A stretch of DNA of 64,000 bases from an uncultured Sphingomonadaceae bacterium (GTDB taxonomy: Bacteria; Pseudomonadota; Alphaproteobacteria; Sphingomonadales; Sphingomonadaceae): positions 1,240,001 through 1,304,000 of the forward strand of contig CANKZR010000001.1 in NCBI GenBank assembly GCA_947488625.1, given 5' to 3'. The translations under genes and the position numbers were made by a program. A model generated the notes under the pieces. It did no database searches and was not told where the DNA came from. It saw only the letters and a list, made by a program, of their open reading frames with translations. Shown one piece after another: positions 9,030-18,885 of the stretch; the first letter of the stretch is position 1; every line of letters starts with the position of its first letter.

Positions 9030-9308
9030 TGGGTACACCTGTGAATAAACCAGCTAACCTCGTGCCAATAGAATGTCCGTGGTTTCGCAAGTGTATCCGA
9101 AGAGGGTTAACAACCTGTTTGCCCAGTTGCCGGCCGATGCGAGAAACCGCAGTTTCAAGTCTCCCGAAGCAGTGACCTTCTTAGGAGCGAGAAAGTTTCT
9201 ACTTTGTTATAAACATGATAGCGGATTCCGCTCCGCCGCGGTCTGCAGCATCGCCACTTGTCTCCAGCCTTTGACATGACCATCGCTTTCGGGTGAAGGG
9301 GCCGCACC
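9030..9308. other. Divergent intergenic region, pilus-like cluster / synthase-like gene
   Basis: This 279-base region must hold the promoters of both divergent units. It is AT-rich around 9190-9230, with small palindromes: AGAAAGTTTCT and TGTT-ATA-AACA. A TTGACA lies at 9271-9276, but its expected -10 would fall on the ribosome site of the plus-strand gene, so that assignment is doubtful. AAGGGG is a good ribosome site, seven bases before the ATG of that gene. No convincing coding frame was seen. Confidence 0.4.
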
Positions 9309-9965
9309 ATGTCGACCGACCTTCTCGAAACCCTGCCGCTGCCGCAACGCCTGGCGCTATCCTACGCGCCGCGCCGCGCGCATGGGCCGACACTGGCCAT
9401 GCTGGCGCTGGACACGCGGCTGGCAGGCATTATCCGCGCCGGCGGCGAACCGGTTATCGCGCAAATGAAACTGGCATGGTGGCGCGAACGGCTGGCGCAG
9501 GATCCGTCGCAATGGCCGGTGGGCGAACCGCTGCTGGCGCTGCTGGATGAATCCGGCCTCGATTGCACAAGTCTTTCCCCGCTTGTGGACGGGTGGGAAA
9601 TGTTGCTGGCAGACAGTCTCGATACAGAGGGAACTGCCCTGTTTGCCAAAGGCCGCGCCCTGGCTTGGGTAGCCGTCGCAGATGCAGCCGGTCACCATGG
9701 CGGGAACGTATCGGTCGAACAGGCGGGAACAACCTGGGCACTTGCCGACCTTTCCATGAACCTCGGCACGCAGGAAGAAACCGCAAGGGTTCGCGCCGCC
9801 GCCGAAGAACAGGCCGAACGCCAAACCAGGCTCCCGGCAGTGTTGCGCCCCCTTACCGTGTTGCACGGTCTTGCCGTGAGGGCCCTGAAACGGGGCGCGA
9901 CAGAAATGCTGGATGGGCCGGGCGCCATGGCAACAGCCTTGCGCCTTGGCATTATCGGGCGCTAG
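9309..9965 (+). CDS. Squalene/phytoene synthase-like protein (short form)
   Basis: A 218-residue protein of the squalene/phytoene synthase superfamily, recognised by its helical N-terminal pattern and the conserved MKLAWWRERL segment (about residues 56-65). That segment is typical of the short alphaproteobacterial and mitochondrial NDUFAF6-like branch. The aspartate-rich D-x-x-x-D motifs needed for prenyl diphosphate chemistry are not evident, and the protein is about 60-80 residues shorter than true synthases. A non-catalytic role is therefore more likely than carotenoid or hopanoid synthesis (inference). It starts with a good ribosome site and stands alone, divergent from the pilus-like cluster. 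Confidence 0.75.
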   Translation: MSTDLLETLPLPQRLALSYAPRRAHGPTLAMLALDTRLAGIIRAGGEPVIAQMKLAWWRERLAQDPSQWPVGEPLLALLDESGLDCTSLSPLVDGWEMLLADSLDTEGTALFAKGRALAWVAVADAAGHHGGNVSVEQAGTTWALADLSMNLGTQEETARVRAAAEEQAERQTRLPAVLRPLTVLHGLAVRALKRGATEMLDGPGAMATALRLGIIGR

Positions 9966-9997
9966 CGTAAGTACCCGAATCCTAAGAGGGAATACGC

Positions 9998-10471
9998 ATG
10001 AATCGAGTTATCCTGGGCGCTTTCGGGGCCTTGCTGCTTGTCGGCCTCGGCCTGTTCTGGATGCAGGGCAGGGCGCAGGTGGAGCAAGGCGCACCACCGC
10101 CCGAGGTAGACGAGACTGCGGAAGAAACCGTCGATCCCGATGCCCTTCCCAATGCAGACGTGGCGGACCTGACGGGTCCCGAACCGCCAGAGGCGAGCGA
10201 GCTGACGCGCGAACAGCGCCGTTTCTTTCGCTACGACCGCAACCGCGACCTCAAGATCACGCGCAATGAAATGCTTTCCTCTCGCACCGACGGCTTTCGC
10301 AAGCTGGATGTCGATGGCAACAATCTGCTAACGTTCGAGGAATGGGCTGTCACCACGGCTTCGCGCTTTGCAGAGATGGATGGCAATGCGGACAACGAAC
10401 TGACGCAGGCCGAATTTGCCACGAGTGCACCCACCCCGCGGCCAAGTTCTCGTCCGCGCTGCAACTGCTGA
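9998..10471 (+). CDS. EF-hand calcium-binding protein, membrane-anchored or exported
   Basis: A 157-residue protein with an N-terminal hydrophobic segment (residues 4-22), a Glu/Pro/Ala-rich linker, and three EF-hand-like loops: about residues 80-91 (D-R-N-R-D-L), 104-115 (D-V-D-G-N-N) and 128-139 (D-G-N-A-D-N). Calreticulin/EF-hand-type small exported proteins are common in sphingomonads. The hydrophobic segment has no clear cleavage site, so it could be a membrane anchor facing the periplasm. Its stop abuts the convergent trmFO stop with no gap. Biological role unknown. Confidence 0.8.
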   Translation: MNRVILGAFGALLLVGLGLFWMQGRAQVEQGAPPPEVDETAEETVDPDALPNADVADLTGPEPPEASELTREQRRFFRYDRNRDLKITRNEMLSSRTDGFRKLDVDGNNLLTFEEWAVTTASRFAEMDGNADNELTQAEFATSAPTPRPSSRPRCNC

Positions 10472-11839
10472 TCAGGCGGGCACGCTGTCCATCTGCGCCA
10501 GCCATTCACCGAAATCGGCCTTGGCACGGTTTGTGTAGGCTTCCTTGCGCTCTTTCTTCTTCACTTCGTGCAAGGGCGGAAAGAGACCGAAGTTCACATT
10601 CATCGGCTGGAAGTGCGCAGCGTCCGCATCGCCGGTGATATGGCTCAGCAAGGCACCCATTGCGCTGGTTGCAGGGGGAGGGGACCATGCCCCGCCCACC
10701 AACTCACTTGCCGTCATAATGCCCGCCATCAGGCCCACTGCGCTGCTTTCGACATAACCTTCGCATCCCGTAACCTGTCCGGCAAAACGAATATGCGGAG
10801 CGCTTTTTAGCCGCAGCTGGCGATCGAGCAGTTCGGGCGAATTGATGAAGGTGTTGCGGTGCATGCCGCCAAGCCTTGCGAACTCGGCATTCTCGAGTCC
10901 CGGAATGGTGCGAAAAAGCTCAACCTGCGCGCCGTATTTCATCTTGGTCTGGAACCCGACCATGTTCCACAGCGTGCCCAGCTTGTTGTCCTGCCGCAAC
11001 TGTACCACGGCATAGGGCCATTTGCCCTGCGGATGCTCTTCGCTGGTGTCGCGCGGGTTATCCAGACCGACGCCTTTCATCGGGCCATAGCGCAAGGTTT
11101 CGATCCCGCGCTCCGCCATGACCTCGATCGGCATGCAGCCGTCGAAGTAGGGCGTGTCGGCTTCCCATTCCTTGAAGTCGCCTTTCTCCGCGTCGATCAG
11201 GCCTTGCACGAACGCCTCGTACTGCTCCTTCGTCATCGGGCAATTGATATAATCGCCGTCCTCGTTGGACGCCGCAGTGGTCTTGTTCCACCGCGACTGG
11301 ATCCACGCCTTGTCCATGTCGATGCTGTCGCGATAGACGATGGGCGCGATAGCATCGAAGAAGGCAAGCCTGTCCGCGCCCGTGGCCTGCACGATACTTT
11401 GGGCAAGACTAGCAGCGGTCAGCGGACCAGTGGCCACAATGGTGAGGCCTTCGGATGGAAGCTGATCTACTTTTTCTCGGACCACTTCGATATTGGGATG
11501 CTGCTCGATCCGCTTCTGCACCTCCGCACTGAACACGTCGCGGTCCACTGCCATCGCGCTGCCCGCTGGCACGCGCGACACTTCGCCAGCGGCCATGATG
11601 ATGCTGTCCAGCCGTCGCATCTCATGATGTAGCAGACCGACGGCATTTTTCGCATCGTCATCGCTGCGGAAGGAATTTGAGCAGACCAGTTCAGCCAGTC
11701 CATCGGTATGATGCGCCGCCGTTTCGCCGCCACCGCCGCGCATTTCAGACAGGCGCACCTTCACGCCGCGCTGCGCCAGTTGCCACGCCGCCTCGCTACC
11801 TGCAAGACCGCCGCCGATGATATGGACCTGATGTGTCAT
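10472..11839 (-). CDS. trmFO: tRNA (uracil-54-C5)-methyltransferase, folate-dependent
   Basis: TrmFO uses methylenetetrahydrofolate and FAD to make ribothymidine-54 in the tRNA T-loop, in the cytoplasm. The 455 residues match the family length. An N-terminal FAD fold shows [11 protein letters not shown]; the diagnostic C-S-N-S-F-R-S and GPLTAASLA segments follow, and the C-terminus has the conserved [10 protein letters not shown]. Organisms with TrmFO usually lack the SAM-dependent TrmA. It is divergent from the lysoplasmalogenase gene. Confidence 0.95.
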   Translation of the reverse strand: MTHQVHIIGGGLAGSEAAWQLAQRGVKVRLSEMRGGGGETAAHHTDGLAELVCSNSFRSDDDAKNAVGLLHHEMRRLDSIIMAAGEVSRVPAGSAMAVDRDVFSAEVQKRIEQHPNIEVVREKVDQLPSEGLTIVATGPLTAASLAQSIVQATGADRLAFFDAIAPIVYRDSIDMDKAWIQSRWNKTTAASNEDGDYINCPMTKEQYEAFVQGLIDAEKGDFKEWEADTPYFDGCMPIEVMAERGIETLRYGPMKGVGLDNPRDTSEEHPQGKWPYAVVQLRQDNKLGTLWNMVGFQTKMKYGAQVELFRTIPGLENAEFARLGGMHRNTFINSPELLDRQLRLKSAPHIRFAGQVTGCEGYVESSAVGLMAGIMTASELVGGAWSPPPATSAMGALLSHITGDADAAHFQPMNVNFGLFPPLHEVKKKERKEAYTNRAKADFGEWLAQMDSVPA

Positions 11840-11901
11840 GCGGCGCAGATAAGGGCTCGCAGGCGCTGGCGCAAACGAAGAGGCGTCGCTAGGGCGTTTT
11901 C

Positions 11902-12588
11902 ATGCCAAAACGTGCTCTCGCCGAAAAACGTCCCTTCCTGCTGCTGAGCGTAATTGCCGCACTGGCGTTCTACTATCTGCAAGCCACGAAGCTGCCCGGC
12001 CTGTACCTCATCCCGATCAAGGGCTTCGCGGTCGGCTTCCTGGCTCTCTATGCCTACCTGCGCCACCAGAGTGCAGATTCGCACCGGCTGGCATTTGCAC
12101 TTGCCGTGGCAGCGGTCGCGGATATGGCGATAGAGTTCGATCTGCGCGTGGGTGCGGCGGTGTTCTTCGTGTTTCACATGCTGGCTGTGTCTGTCTTCAT
12201 GAAGCATTCGCGCGGTAAACTGCACGGATCGGACCAGTGGACCTTTCTCGCCATCCTGACCCTGCCCCCGCTGATCGGATATTTTCTGCCGTACGACCGC
12301 ACGATGGCATGGGTCGTGGCGATCTATGCGGCGGCATTGGGGCTGATGGCAGCGAGTGCGTGGATGAGCGATTTTCCGCGTATGCGCGTTGCGGCAGGTG
12401 CGCTGCTGTTCGTGCTATCCGACCTTTTGATATTTGCCGAGCTTGGTCCGTTGTCAGGCAGTGCAGTGCCGGAATATCTTGTCTGGCCGATCTACTACCT
12501 GGGGCAGTTTCTGATCACGATCGGAGTGGTCACGACTTTGCGTAAACGCAACCCTGAGCTAAGAATGGTGCATAACCGGGAGAGCTGA
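11902..12588 (+). CDS. Lysoplasmalogenase-like YhhN/TMEM86 family membrane protein
   Basis: A 228-residue polytopic protein with about seven to eight hydrophobic helices, fitting the YhhN/TMEM86 family. Eukaryotic TMEM86B hydrolyses the vinyl-ether bond of lysoplasmalogens; the bacterial substrate is usually unknown. The aspartate in the V-A-D-M-A-I-E segment (about residue 73) lies at the position of a conserved polar residue of the family. It stands alone, divergent from trmFO. Family assignment is fairly firm; the enzymatic activity is extrapolated. Confidence 0.8.
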   Translation: MPKRALAEKRPFLLLSVIAALAFYYLQATKLPGLYLIPIKGFAVGFLALYAYLRHQSADSHRLAFALAVAAVADMAIEFDLRVGAAVFFVFHMLAVSVFMKHSRGKLHGSDQWTFLAILTLPPLIGYFLPYDRTMAWVVAIYAAALGLMAASAWMSDFPRMRVAAGALLFVLSDLLIFAELGPLSGSAVPEYLVWPIYYLGQFLITIGVVTTLRKRNPELRMVHNRES

Positions 12589-12665
12589 CAGCTACCGTAT
12601 GAGGGAACTTACAGCCAGGACGTGGGGGCGACCAGGCTGGCAGAGAGGGGGCATCGTATTTCGAA

Positions 12666-12896
12666 ATGGGTTGGCTTCCATTTCTTATATTCGCAATAGC
12701 GCCGCTTGTGATGTTCGGCGCACTCGCCTGCGCGCTCTTGTTCTGGCTGTCCGGAGATGCGCCAAAAGAGGATACAGATTTCGATCGCAGCCGCGGATTA
12801 ATCAGGAAAATGCGTCGTTGGTTCATGAAGACAACGCCGAAATTGACCTACCGACGCGATAGCAAGGGGCGCTTTCGCAAGGTGCGAAGGCGGTGA
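12666..12896 (+). CDS. Small single-pass membrane protein, function unknown
   Basis: A 76-residue protein with one strong hydrophobic helix (about residues 3-29) and a very basic C-terminal tail (many Lys/Arg) that would face the cytoplasm. An overlapping frame exists but has no membrane or codon pattern. The GAGAGGGGG purine stretch lies 12 or more bases before the ATG, a weak ribosome site. No family recognised; a real gene is likely because of the coherent topology. Confidence 0.55.
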   Translation: MGWLPFLIFAIAPLVMFGALACALLFWLSGDAPKEDTDFDRSRGLIRKMRRWFMKTTPKLTYRRDSKGRFRKVRRR

Positions 12897-12906
12897 CGAC
12901 AAACGG

Positions 12907-13089
12907 CTAGTCCAGTGTCGTATCCCCGGGCCGGCGACGCAGCAGCATGGCGATGCTGATAACGACGATCAAACTGATCCCGGCAGCCCGGAGTCCACCG
13001 AGGCCGATTTCGCGACAGCCGATATAGATCGTCACTCCAAGCAAAGCGAAAATAGCACTGAAATGCTTGCGAAGGAATTGTAGCACCAT
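12907..13089 (-). CDS. Small membrane protein downstream of gyrA
   Basis: A 60-residue protein with two hydrophobic segments (about residues 10-24 and 36-51) joined by a Gly-rich turn, and an R-R-R-P tail. It lies 77 bases after gyrA on the same strand and could be co-transcribed with it. An in-frame TTG eight codons upstream is an alternative start; neither has a good ribosome site. No family recognised. Confidence 0.45.
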   Translation of the reverse strand: MVLQFLRKHFSAIFALLGVTIYIGCREIGLGGLRAAGISLIVVISIAMLLRRRPGDTTLD

Positions 13090-13166
13090 TGTGACACCAT
13101 TTGCCCGGGCCAAACCTGGAAGGTTGTCGGCACCGGGTTGGGAAAACGCACCTTCTCGGCTGTAGA

Positions 13167-16007
13167 TTATTCCGCCTCGTCACCCTCGATATTGTCATCC
13201 CGATCGAGCGTCGTATGCGGCGCGGTTTCGTCACCACCGCCGCGGCGCTCCACCATCTCCTCGACCACGGCTTCCTCGGCCTCGTTTTCAGGGCTTTCGT
13301 CCTCGTCGATGCGGGCCGCACCGACAATGGTCTCACCCTTCGAAACATCGAAAATTCGCACGCCGGACGAACTGCGGCCGATAATCGAGAAACCTTCGTG
13401 GTTCTCGAACCCGCCTTCAGTGAGGTGGCGGAACTTGATCGGCAGGCGAATGAGCTTGGCGCGGTCCGTCACCAGCATCAACTGCATGCCGTGGCGCACG
13501 GGGAAGCTGGCGACTACCGGGCCGTTGCGGTCCGGATTACTCGACGGCTCGCCGATGTTGGTCAGGCCCTGTCCACCGCGACCGATGGTGCGGTATTCGT
13601 ATGCGCTGGATATCTTGCCATAGCCATTGGCGGTGATGGTAAGGATAAACTCCTCCTCCTCTGCCATGGTTTCCACCTGATCGGCGGGCAGGGTAGCCTC
13701 GGCATCGTTGTTCTTCCACGCAGCCGCGCGAAGATATGCCTCGCGCGTTTCCATGTCTGCATCGAGGCGATCGAGCACGGCCAGCGATACGACCTTGCCT
13801 TCGTTCTTCAGTGCCATGCCACGCACACCGATGCCGGTGCGGCTCTTGGTTTCGCGCGCGTCGGTGGCAGGGAAGCGGATGGCCTTGCCGGAATTGGATG
13901 CGAGGAAGATTTCCTGCTGCTCGTTCAGTAGGCGCACGCCGATGAGCCGGTCGCCGCTATCCTCAACGAAGCCCATCGCATATTTACCGTTCGACGGGAC
14001 ATTGGTGAAGGCATCCATCGAGTTGCGGCGGACCATGCCCTGTTCCGTGGCGAACACGATGTTGAGAGCTTCCCAATCGTTCTCGTCCTCTGGCAGAGGC
14101 AGCACGTTCGTAACGCGCTCCTCGGCACCAAGAGGCAACAAGTTCACCATCGGGCGGCCCTTGGTCGTCGGGCTGCCTTCGGGCAATTTCCATACCTTGA
14201 GACGATAGACGCGTCCCGTATTCGTGAAGAAAAGCACAGGGTTATGCGTCGAAGTTACGAACATTTCGACGACGGCATCCTCGTCCTTCGTCGCCATGCT
14301 GCTGCGGCCCTTGCCGCCGTGGCGCTGGGCCCGGAATGCCTCCAGTGGAGTACGCTTGATATAGCCGCCGTGGGTAACGGTAACGACCATCTCTTCCCGC
14401 TCGATCAGGTCTTCGTCGTCGATCCCGTCCCATGCAGGCGCGATTTCGGAAACGCGCGGTGTGGCGAACTGGTCGCGCACGTCCTGCAATTCCTCGCGCA
14501 TGACGCCGTACAGCTTGGCACGGTCTGCCAGCAGCGAGAGATAGTATTCGATCTTGTCGGCCAGCTCCTGCAGCTCGTCGCCAATCTCATCCCGACCCAG
14601 CGCAGTCAGGCGATGCAGGCGCAGATCGAGAATGGCTTTCACCTGCCGTTCGGAAAGCTGGTAGGTGCCCTCGCTCTCGTCGCTGGTCGGCTCGATCGCT
14701 TCGACAAGGCGAATATACTGCGCGATATCGCCGATCGGCCATTCCTTGGCCAGCAACTTTGCGCGGGCGATCTGCGGGTTGGACGATCCGCGGATCATCG
14801 CCACCACTTCATCAAGGTTCGACACCGCGACCACCAGGCCCAGCAAGACGTGCGCACGGTCGCGAGCCTTGTTCAGCTCATACTTTGTACGCCGCGTGAT
14901 GACCTGTTCGCGGAAGGTGATGAAGCTGGAGATGAACTCGCGCAGCTCCAGCGTTTCCGGCCTGCCGCCGCGAATGGCCAGCATGTTGGCAGGGAAGCTG
15001 GATTGCGCGGGCGTGTGTCGCCAGAGTTGATTCAGCACCACATCTGCTGTTGCATCGCGCTTCAGTTCTATCACCACGCGCACGCCTGCGCGGCTGGACT
15101 CGTCGCGAATGTCGGCAATGCCCTCGATCCGCTTTTCCTTCGCGGCATCGGCGATCTTTTCCACCAGGCCCGCCTTGCCGACCTGGAAAGGGATTGCGGT
15201 CAGCACGATGCTCTGCCGGTCATTGCGGCCCGTCTCGATTTCGTGTCGGCTGCGCATAAGCACGCTGCCACGACCGGTCGTGTAGGCGGAACGCGCGCCA
15301 GATTTGCCCAGGATCAGCGGTCCTGTCGGGAAATCGGGGCCGGGGATGATTTCGTGCAACTGTTCCGAAGTGATGCCGGGATCGTCCATATAGGCGAAAC
15401 AACCGTCGATCACTTCGCCAAGATTATGCGGCGGAATGTTCGTTGCCATGCCCACGGCAATACCGCCTGCACCGTTCACCAGCAGATTGGGGAAGCGCGC
15501 CGGCAGGACGGACGGTTCTTTTTCCGAGCCGTCATAGTTGTCGACAAAATCGACCGTGTCCTTGTCGAGATCGCCCAGCAGCGGGTCCGCCGCCTTGGCA
15601 AGGCGGCTCTCGGTATAACGCATGGCGGCGGGGGGATCCGGGTCCATCGAGCCGAAGTTGCCCTGGCCATCGATCAGCGGCAGGCGCATCGACCATGGCT
15701 GCACCATACGCGCCAGCGCGTCATAGATCGCGCTGTCGCCATGCGGGTGATAGGAACCCATCACTTCACCGACGATCTTGGCCGATTTGCGATAGGGCTT
15801 GGTGGAGGTGTAGCCGCCCACCTGCGCGGCATAGAGAATACGCCTATGCACGGGCTTCAACCCGTCACGAACATCGGGAAGAGCACGGCTGACGATCACG
15901 CTCATCGCGTAATCGAGATAGCTCGTCTTCATCTCATCGACGATGTCGATGCGTTCAAATTCGCCCGGATTATCAGGGGCGCTGAGAGTTTCGGTCTCGT
16001 CGCTCAC
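13167..16007 (-). CDS. gyrA: DNA gyrase subunit A
   Basis: The breakage-reunion subunit of gyrase (946 residues), which introduces negative supercoils with GyrB. The catalytic tyrosine is Y131 in A-A-M-R-Y-T-E. The quinolone-resistance region reads [10 protein letters not shown] with Ser92 and Asp96, equivalent to E. coli S83 and D87, i.e. the usual sensitive residues. A GyrA box (Q-R-H-G-G-K-G) marks the C-terminal pinwheel domain, which distinguishes it from ParC. The C-terminus ends in an acidic tail. The start is a GTG without a clear ribosome site; no better in-frame start lies upstream of the conserved [14 protein letters not shown] block. Confidence 0.97.
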   Translation of the reverse strand: MSDETETLSAPDNPGEFERIDIVDEMKTSYLDYAMSVIVSRALPDVRDGLKPVHRRILYAAQVGGYTSTKPYRKSAKIVGEVMGSYHPHGDSAIYDALARMVQPWSMRLPLIDGQGNFGSMDPDPPAAMRYTESRLAKAADPLLGDLDKDTVDFVDNYDGSEKEPSVLPARFPNLLVNGAGGIAVGMATNIPPHNLGEVIDGCFAYMDDPGITSEQLHEIIPGPDFPTGPLILGKSGARSAYTTGRGSVLMRSRHEIETGRNDRQSIVLTAIPFQVGKAGLVEKIADAAKEKRIEGIADIRDESSRAGVRVVIELKRDATADVVLNQLWRHTPAQSSFPANMLAIRGGRPETLELREFISSFITFREQVITRRTKYELNKARDRAHVLLGLVVAVSNLDEVVAMIRGSSNPQIARAKLLAKEWPIGDIAQYIRLVEAIEPTSDESEGTYQLSERQVKAILDLRLHRLTALGRDEIGDELQELADKIEYYLSLLADRAKLYGVMREELQDVRDQFATPRVSEIAPAWDGIDDEDLIEREEMVVTVTHGGYIKRTPLEAFRAQRHGGKGRSSMATKDEDAVVEMFVTSTHNPVLFFTNTGRVYRLKVWKLPEGSPTTKGRPMVNLLPLGAEERVTNVLPLPEDENDWEALNIVFATEQGMVRRNSMDAFTNVPSNGKYAMGFVEDSGDRLIGVRLLNEQQEIFLASNSGKAIRFPATDARETKSRTGIGVRGMALKNEGKVVSLAVLDRLDADMETREAYLRAAAWKNNDAEATLPADQVETMAEEEEFILTITANGYGKISSAYEYRTIGRGGQGLTNIGEPSSNPDRNGPVVASFPVRHGMQLMLVTDRAKLIRLPIKFRHLTEGGFENHEGFSIIGRSSSGVRIFDVSKGETIVGAARIDEDESPENEAEEAVVEEMVERRGGGDETAPHTTLDRDDNIEGDEAE

Positions 16008-16237
16008 TAAACTGGTATTCCATTATGGTTCTGGTTGCCTGCCAATGTAGGGATTGGGGGGGGAAGGCACCATAGGACGGACCGTAAACCGCCCATGATT
16101 CCGCCCGTTTTCCACACTTCCGGGCGTCGATCCTGAATTTGGCCACCCGATCCCGTTAAATCACCGTTCAGCGCGGCTCCGCTAGGCCATGTTTGCAATC
16201 TCGGCAGCCCATGTGCATGAGGCCCGACCGGGAACGA

Positions 16238-16265
16238 CAGCCTGCGCAAATTCGTTTGCGGGCTG
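16238..16265 (+). promoter_or_regulatory. Strong 5'-leader hairpin with TTCG tetraloop
   Basis: CAGCC-TG-CGCAAA, TTCG, TTTGCG-GGCTG forms an 11-bp stem with a two-base bulge and a TTCG tetraloop. It ends 12 bases before the AGGAGA ribosome site of the next gene. The rest of the 285-base gap to gyrA shows no coding frame. The hairpin may stabilise the mRNA or modulate translation. Confidence 0.5.
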
Positions 16266-16292
16266 ACAGAATTTTCAGGAGAGACAATCAAT

Positions 16293-17558
16293 ATGCTTCG
16301 CGCCATCCGTCCCACTCGCTCCAAATCCTTTCGCGGAACCGTTGCCGGTTTTGCCCTTGCCATTGCCCTCACGGGTGGTGTGGCCTTGGGCTCTGCCGCA
16401 GTAACCTCCGACGCTGCCTATGCGCAGGAGAATTCGCGCGGGTTCGTGGAAGCCTATCAGCCGGTTGCGGAACTGGTGAATGGCGAAACCCCCAACTACG
16501 AAGCGGCCAAGGCTGCGCTTCCTGCTCTTTACGAAACGATCGAGAACGAGAACGATCGTCAGGTTGCCGGCAACTTGACGCTCATCGTCGGCAACAACAC
16601 CTCGGACAAGGCGCTTCAGCGCCGCGGCCTGGAAATGATGCTGCAGAGCGGACTGGTTGCACCGGAACAACTCGGCCAGTTCAACTTCTATGTCGGTAGC
16701 CTTGCCTACCAGGCGGAAGATTATGCAGCCGCACGCACTGCGCTGCAGGCCGCCAAGGATGCAGGTTATACCGATCCCGAAACCGATCTGACCATGCTGA
16801 TTGCGGACACCTACACTCGGGAAGACAACGCCCGCGGTGCATTGGATTATCTACTGCAATCCGTCAGCGGCGCAGAGGCTGCGGGCACCACGCCAAACGA
16901 GCGCTGGCTACTAAGCGCCCTGCAGACGACTTACGATTTCGAACTGACCGATGAGGCTGTGGACGTTTCTGAAGCGCTGCTGCTTCATTACCCGACGCAG
17001 AAGAACTGGGTAAATTCTCTTCAGGTCATCAACGCTCTGAACGAGTTCGAGCCGGCTGCGCGCGTCGATCTGTACCGCCTCATGGGCCAGACCAACGCTT
17101 TGACGCAGCGTCCTGAATTCGTGCGTTATATCGAGGATCTCGATCCGCGCGTCATGGCAAACGAAGTGCAGGATATCCTCGCTAGCGGCGTCACGGCGGG
17201 CGTCTTCACGACTGATGATCCCTATTACGTGGAGGTGAAGGGTATTGCGGATACCCGCGCTCCGCAGGATCGTAGCGGTATCGAAGGTCTTGTTTCCGAT
17301 GGTCAATCGGGCGATTCCCTCGATGCGCTGAGCGCAGGCGACGTATTGTATTCGCTGGGTGACTTCGCCCGTGCTGAAAACATGTATCGCATGGCCATGG
17401 AAAAGGGCGCGGATGCCAATCTTGCAAACACGCGTATCGGCATCGCCCAGGCAGAGCAGGGCAATTATGCCGCTGCTGTAGACACCTTCGGCATGGTCGA
17501 GGGGGTACGCAGCCCCATCGCTCGCATGTGGGCGGCCTATGCATCTTCGATGATGTAA
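16293..17558 (+). CDS. Secreted TPR-like repeat protein
   Basis: A 421-residue exported protein. A signal peptide has a basic start, a hydrophobic core and a likely cleavage after A-A-Y-A (about residue 44). The mature part is alpha-helical with degenerate tetratricopeptide repeats, e.g. residues 130-165 (Y-Q-A-E-D-Y-A-A-A) and near the C-terminus (Y-S-L-G-D-F-A-R-A and E-Q-G-N-Y-A-A-A). The gene has a clear AGGAGA ribosome site, a stable leader hairpin and its own terminator, so it is a monocistronic and possibly well-expressed unit. Probably a periplasmic scaffold protein; no specific function can be assigned. Confidence 0.75.
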   Translation: MLRAIRPTRSKSFRGTVAGFALAIALTGGVALGSAAVTSDAAYAQENSRGFVEAYQPVAELVNGETPNYEAAKAALPALYETIENENDRQVAGNLTLIVGNNTSDKALQRRGLEMMLQSGLVAPEQLGQFNFYVGSLAYQAEDYAAARTALQAAKDAGYTDPETDLTMLIADTYTREDNARGALDYLLQSVSGAEAAGTTPNERWLLSALQTTYDFELTDEAVDVSEALLLHYPTQKNWVNSLQVINALNEFEPAARVDLYRLMGQTNALTQRPEFVRYIEDLDPRVMANEVQDILASGVTAGVFTTDDPYYVEVKGIADTRAPQDRSGIEGLVSDGQSGDSLDALSAGDVLYSLGDFARAENMYRMAMEKGADANLANTRIGIAQAEQGNYAAAVDTFGMVEGVRSPIARMWAAYASSMM

Positions 17559-17580
17559 GCTCCAGTCAAATTCGACAAAC

Positions 17581-17617
17581 AAAACGGCGCGGGAACCCAG
17601 GTTCTCGCGCCGTTTTT
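17581..17617. terminator. Bidirectional rho-independent terminator
   Basis: AAAACGGCGCGGGAACC pairs with GGTTCTCGCGCCGTTTT (one G-T wobble) and is followed by a T-run on the plus strand. The left A-run serves the minus strand. It sits between the convergent secreted repeat protein and ychF genes. Confidence 0.85.
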
Positions 17618-17648
17618 CATGCGTGCTACTTGGCTATGCGCCGCCGCG

Positions 17649-18749
17649 TCAGACGTTGAATTTGAAGAGCAGGATATCGCCATCCTGCACGACATATTCC
17701 TTGCCTTCCTGCCTCAGCTTGCCGGCTTCGCGCGCAGGAGCTTCTCCGCCCAGTTCCACGTAGTCGTCGTAGGCGATGGTCTCGGCGCGGATGAAGCCTT
17801 TTTCGAAATCGGTGTGGATTTCTCCGGCCGCCTGCGGTGCCTTGGCATCAGCAGGCGTCGTCCAGGCCCGCGCTTCCTTGGGCCCGCAGGTGAAAAAGGT
17901 TTTCAGGTTCAACAGCTGGTATCCCGCGCGGATCACGCGAGTGAGGCCGCTTTCTTCCAGTCCGAGTTCAGACAGATATTCCGCCCGCTCCTCGCTCTCC
18001 ATGCCGACAAGTTCGGATTCGATCGCGGCAGACACCACCACCGCCTGTGCGCCTTCTGCCTCGGCTTTTTCGAAAACCTTGGCCGACATCGCGTTGCCGG
18101 TGGCGGCCTCGTCCTCAGCCACGTTGCAGACGTATAGAACCGGCTTGGCGGTGAGGAGCTGCGCCTGTTCGAACAGGCGCGCTTCCTCGTCGTCCTGCGG
18201 CTCCGTAAGGCGGGCGGGCTTGCCATCGCGCAGCAGTTCCAGCGCCTGGCCCAGCACGCTGGTAAGCGCCTTGGCTTCCTTGTCGCCTCCCGTCGCGCGG
18301 CGCTTTGCATTTTCCACGCGTTTTTCCAGGCTTTCGAGGTCCGCCAGCATCAGCTCGGTTTCGACAACCTCGGCGTCGGCCAGCGGATCAACCCTGTTGG
18401 CGACGTGCTGGATATCGTCATCCTCGAAACACCGCAGCACGTGAACGATGGCGTCCACCTCGCGGATATTGCCCAGGAACTGGTTACCAAGGCCTTCACC
18501 CGCGCTTGCGCCTTTCACAAGCCCTGCGATATCCACGAAGGACAACTGCGTGTGAATGATCTTGGCACTGTTCGCGATACCGGCGATCTTTTCCAGGCGC
18601 GGATCGGGCACGGCGACCTGTCCGACATTGGGCTCGATCGTACAGAACGGATAGTTAGCGGCCTGCGCGGCCTGCGTCTCTGTCAGAGCGTTGAAAAGGG
18701 TCGACTTGCCTACATTGGGCAGGCCCACGATCCCGCAGCGGAATCCCAT
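17649..18749 (-). CDS. ychF: Redox-regulated ATPase YchF (OLA1 family)
   Basis: A 366-residue P-loop protein of the OBG family that prefers ATP and binds ribosomes. The P-loop is GLPNVGKST near residues 9-17. The usual NKxD specificity motif is replaced by N-V-A-E, as expected for ATP-preferring YchF. The C-terminal TGS-like domain contains [10 protein letters not shown] and the Y-V-V-Q-D-G-D end. Gene length and both ends fit the family exactly. It often lies near pth and rplY in alphaproteobacteria; here one lipoprotein gene intervenes. Confidence 0.96.
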   Translation of the reverse strand: MGFRCGIVGLPNVGKSTLFNALTETQAAQAANYPFCTIEPNVGQVAVPDPRLEKIAGIANSAKIIHTQLSFVDIAGLVKGASAGEGLGNQFLGNIREVDAIVHVLRCFEDDDIQHVANRVDPLADAEVVETELMLADLESLEKRVENAKRRATGGDKEAKALTSVLGQALELLRDGKPARLTEPQDDEEARLFEQAQLLTAKPVLYVCNVAEDEAATGNAMSAKVFEKAEAEGAQAVVVSAAIESELVGMESEERAEYLSELGLEESGLTRVIRAGYQLLNLKTFFTCGPKEARAWTTPADAKAPQAAGEIHTDFEKGFIRAETIAYDDYVELGGEAPAREAGKLRQEGKEYVVQDGDILLFKFNV

Positions 18750-18885
18750 AACTTCATGCCTTCGTTAAATTGCTTTGGATGTTGCGCCGCGCCTTAGACG
18801 TCCGAAGAGCGGAATGCCAGCGCCGCAAGGATGCAGCTGGCCATCGGTAAGCGATTGTTTGCCCTTTCGCTCTATGGCTTCGCGC

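Noticed and set aside
9271-9308. TTGACA-type promoter directly before the squalene/phytoene synthase-like gene
   Set aside because: The -10 hexamer would fall on the ribosome site, leaving no leader; the match is probably chance.
14244-16010. Long open frame antisense to gyrA (about 590 codons)
   Set aside because: Entirely inside a certain gene, His/Arg-rich translation, no domain.
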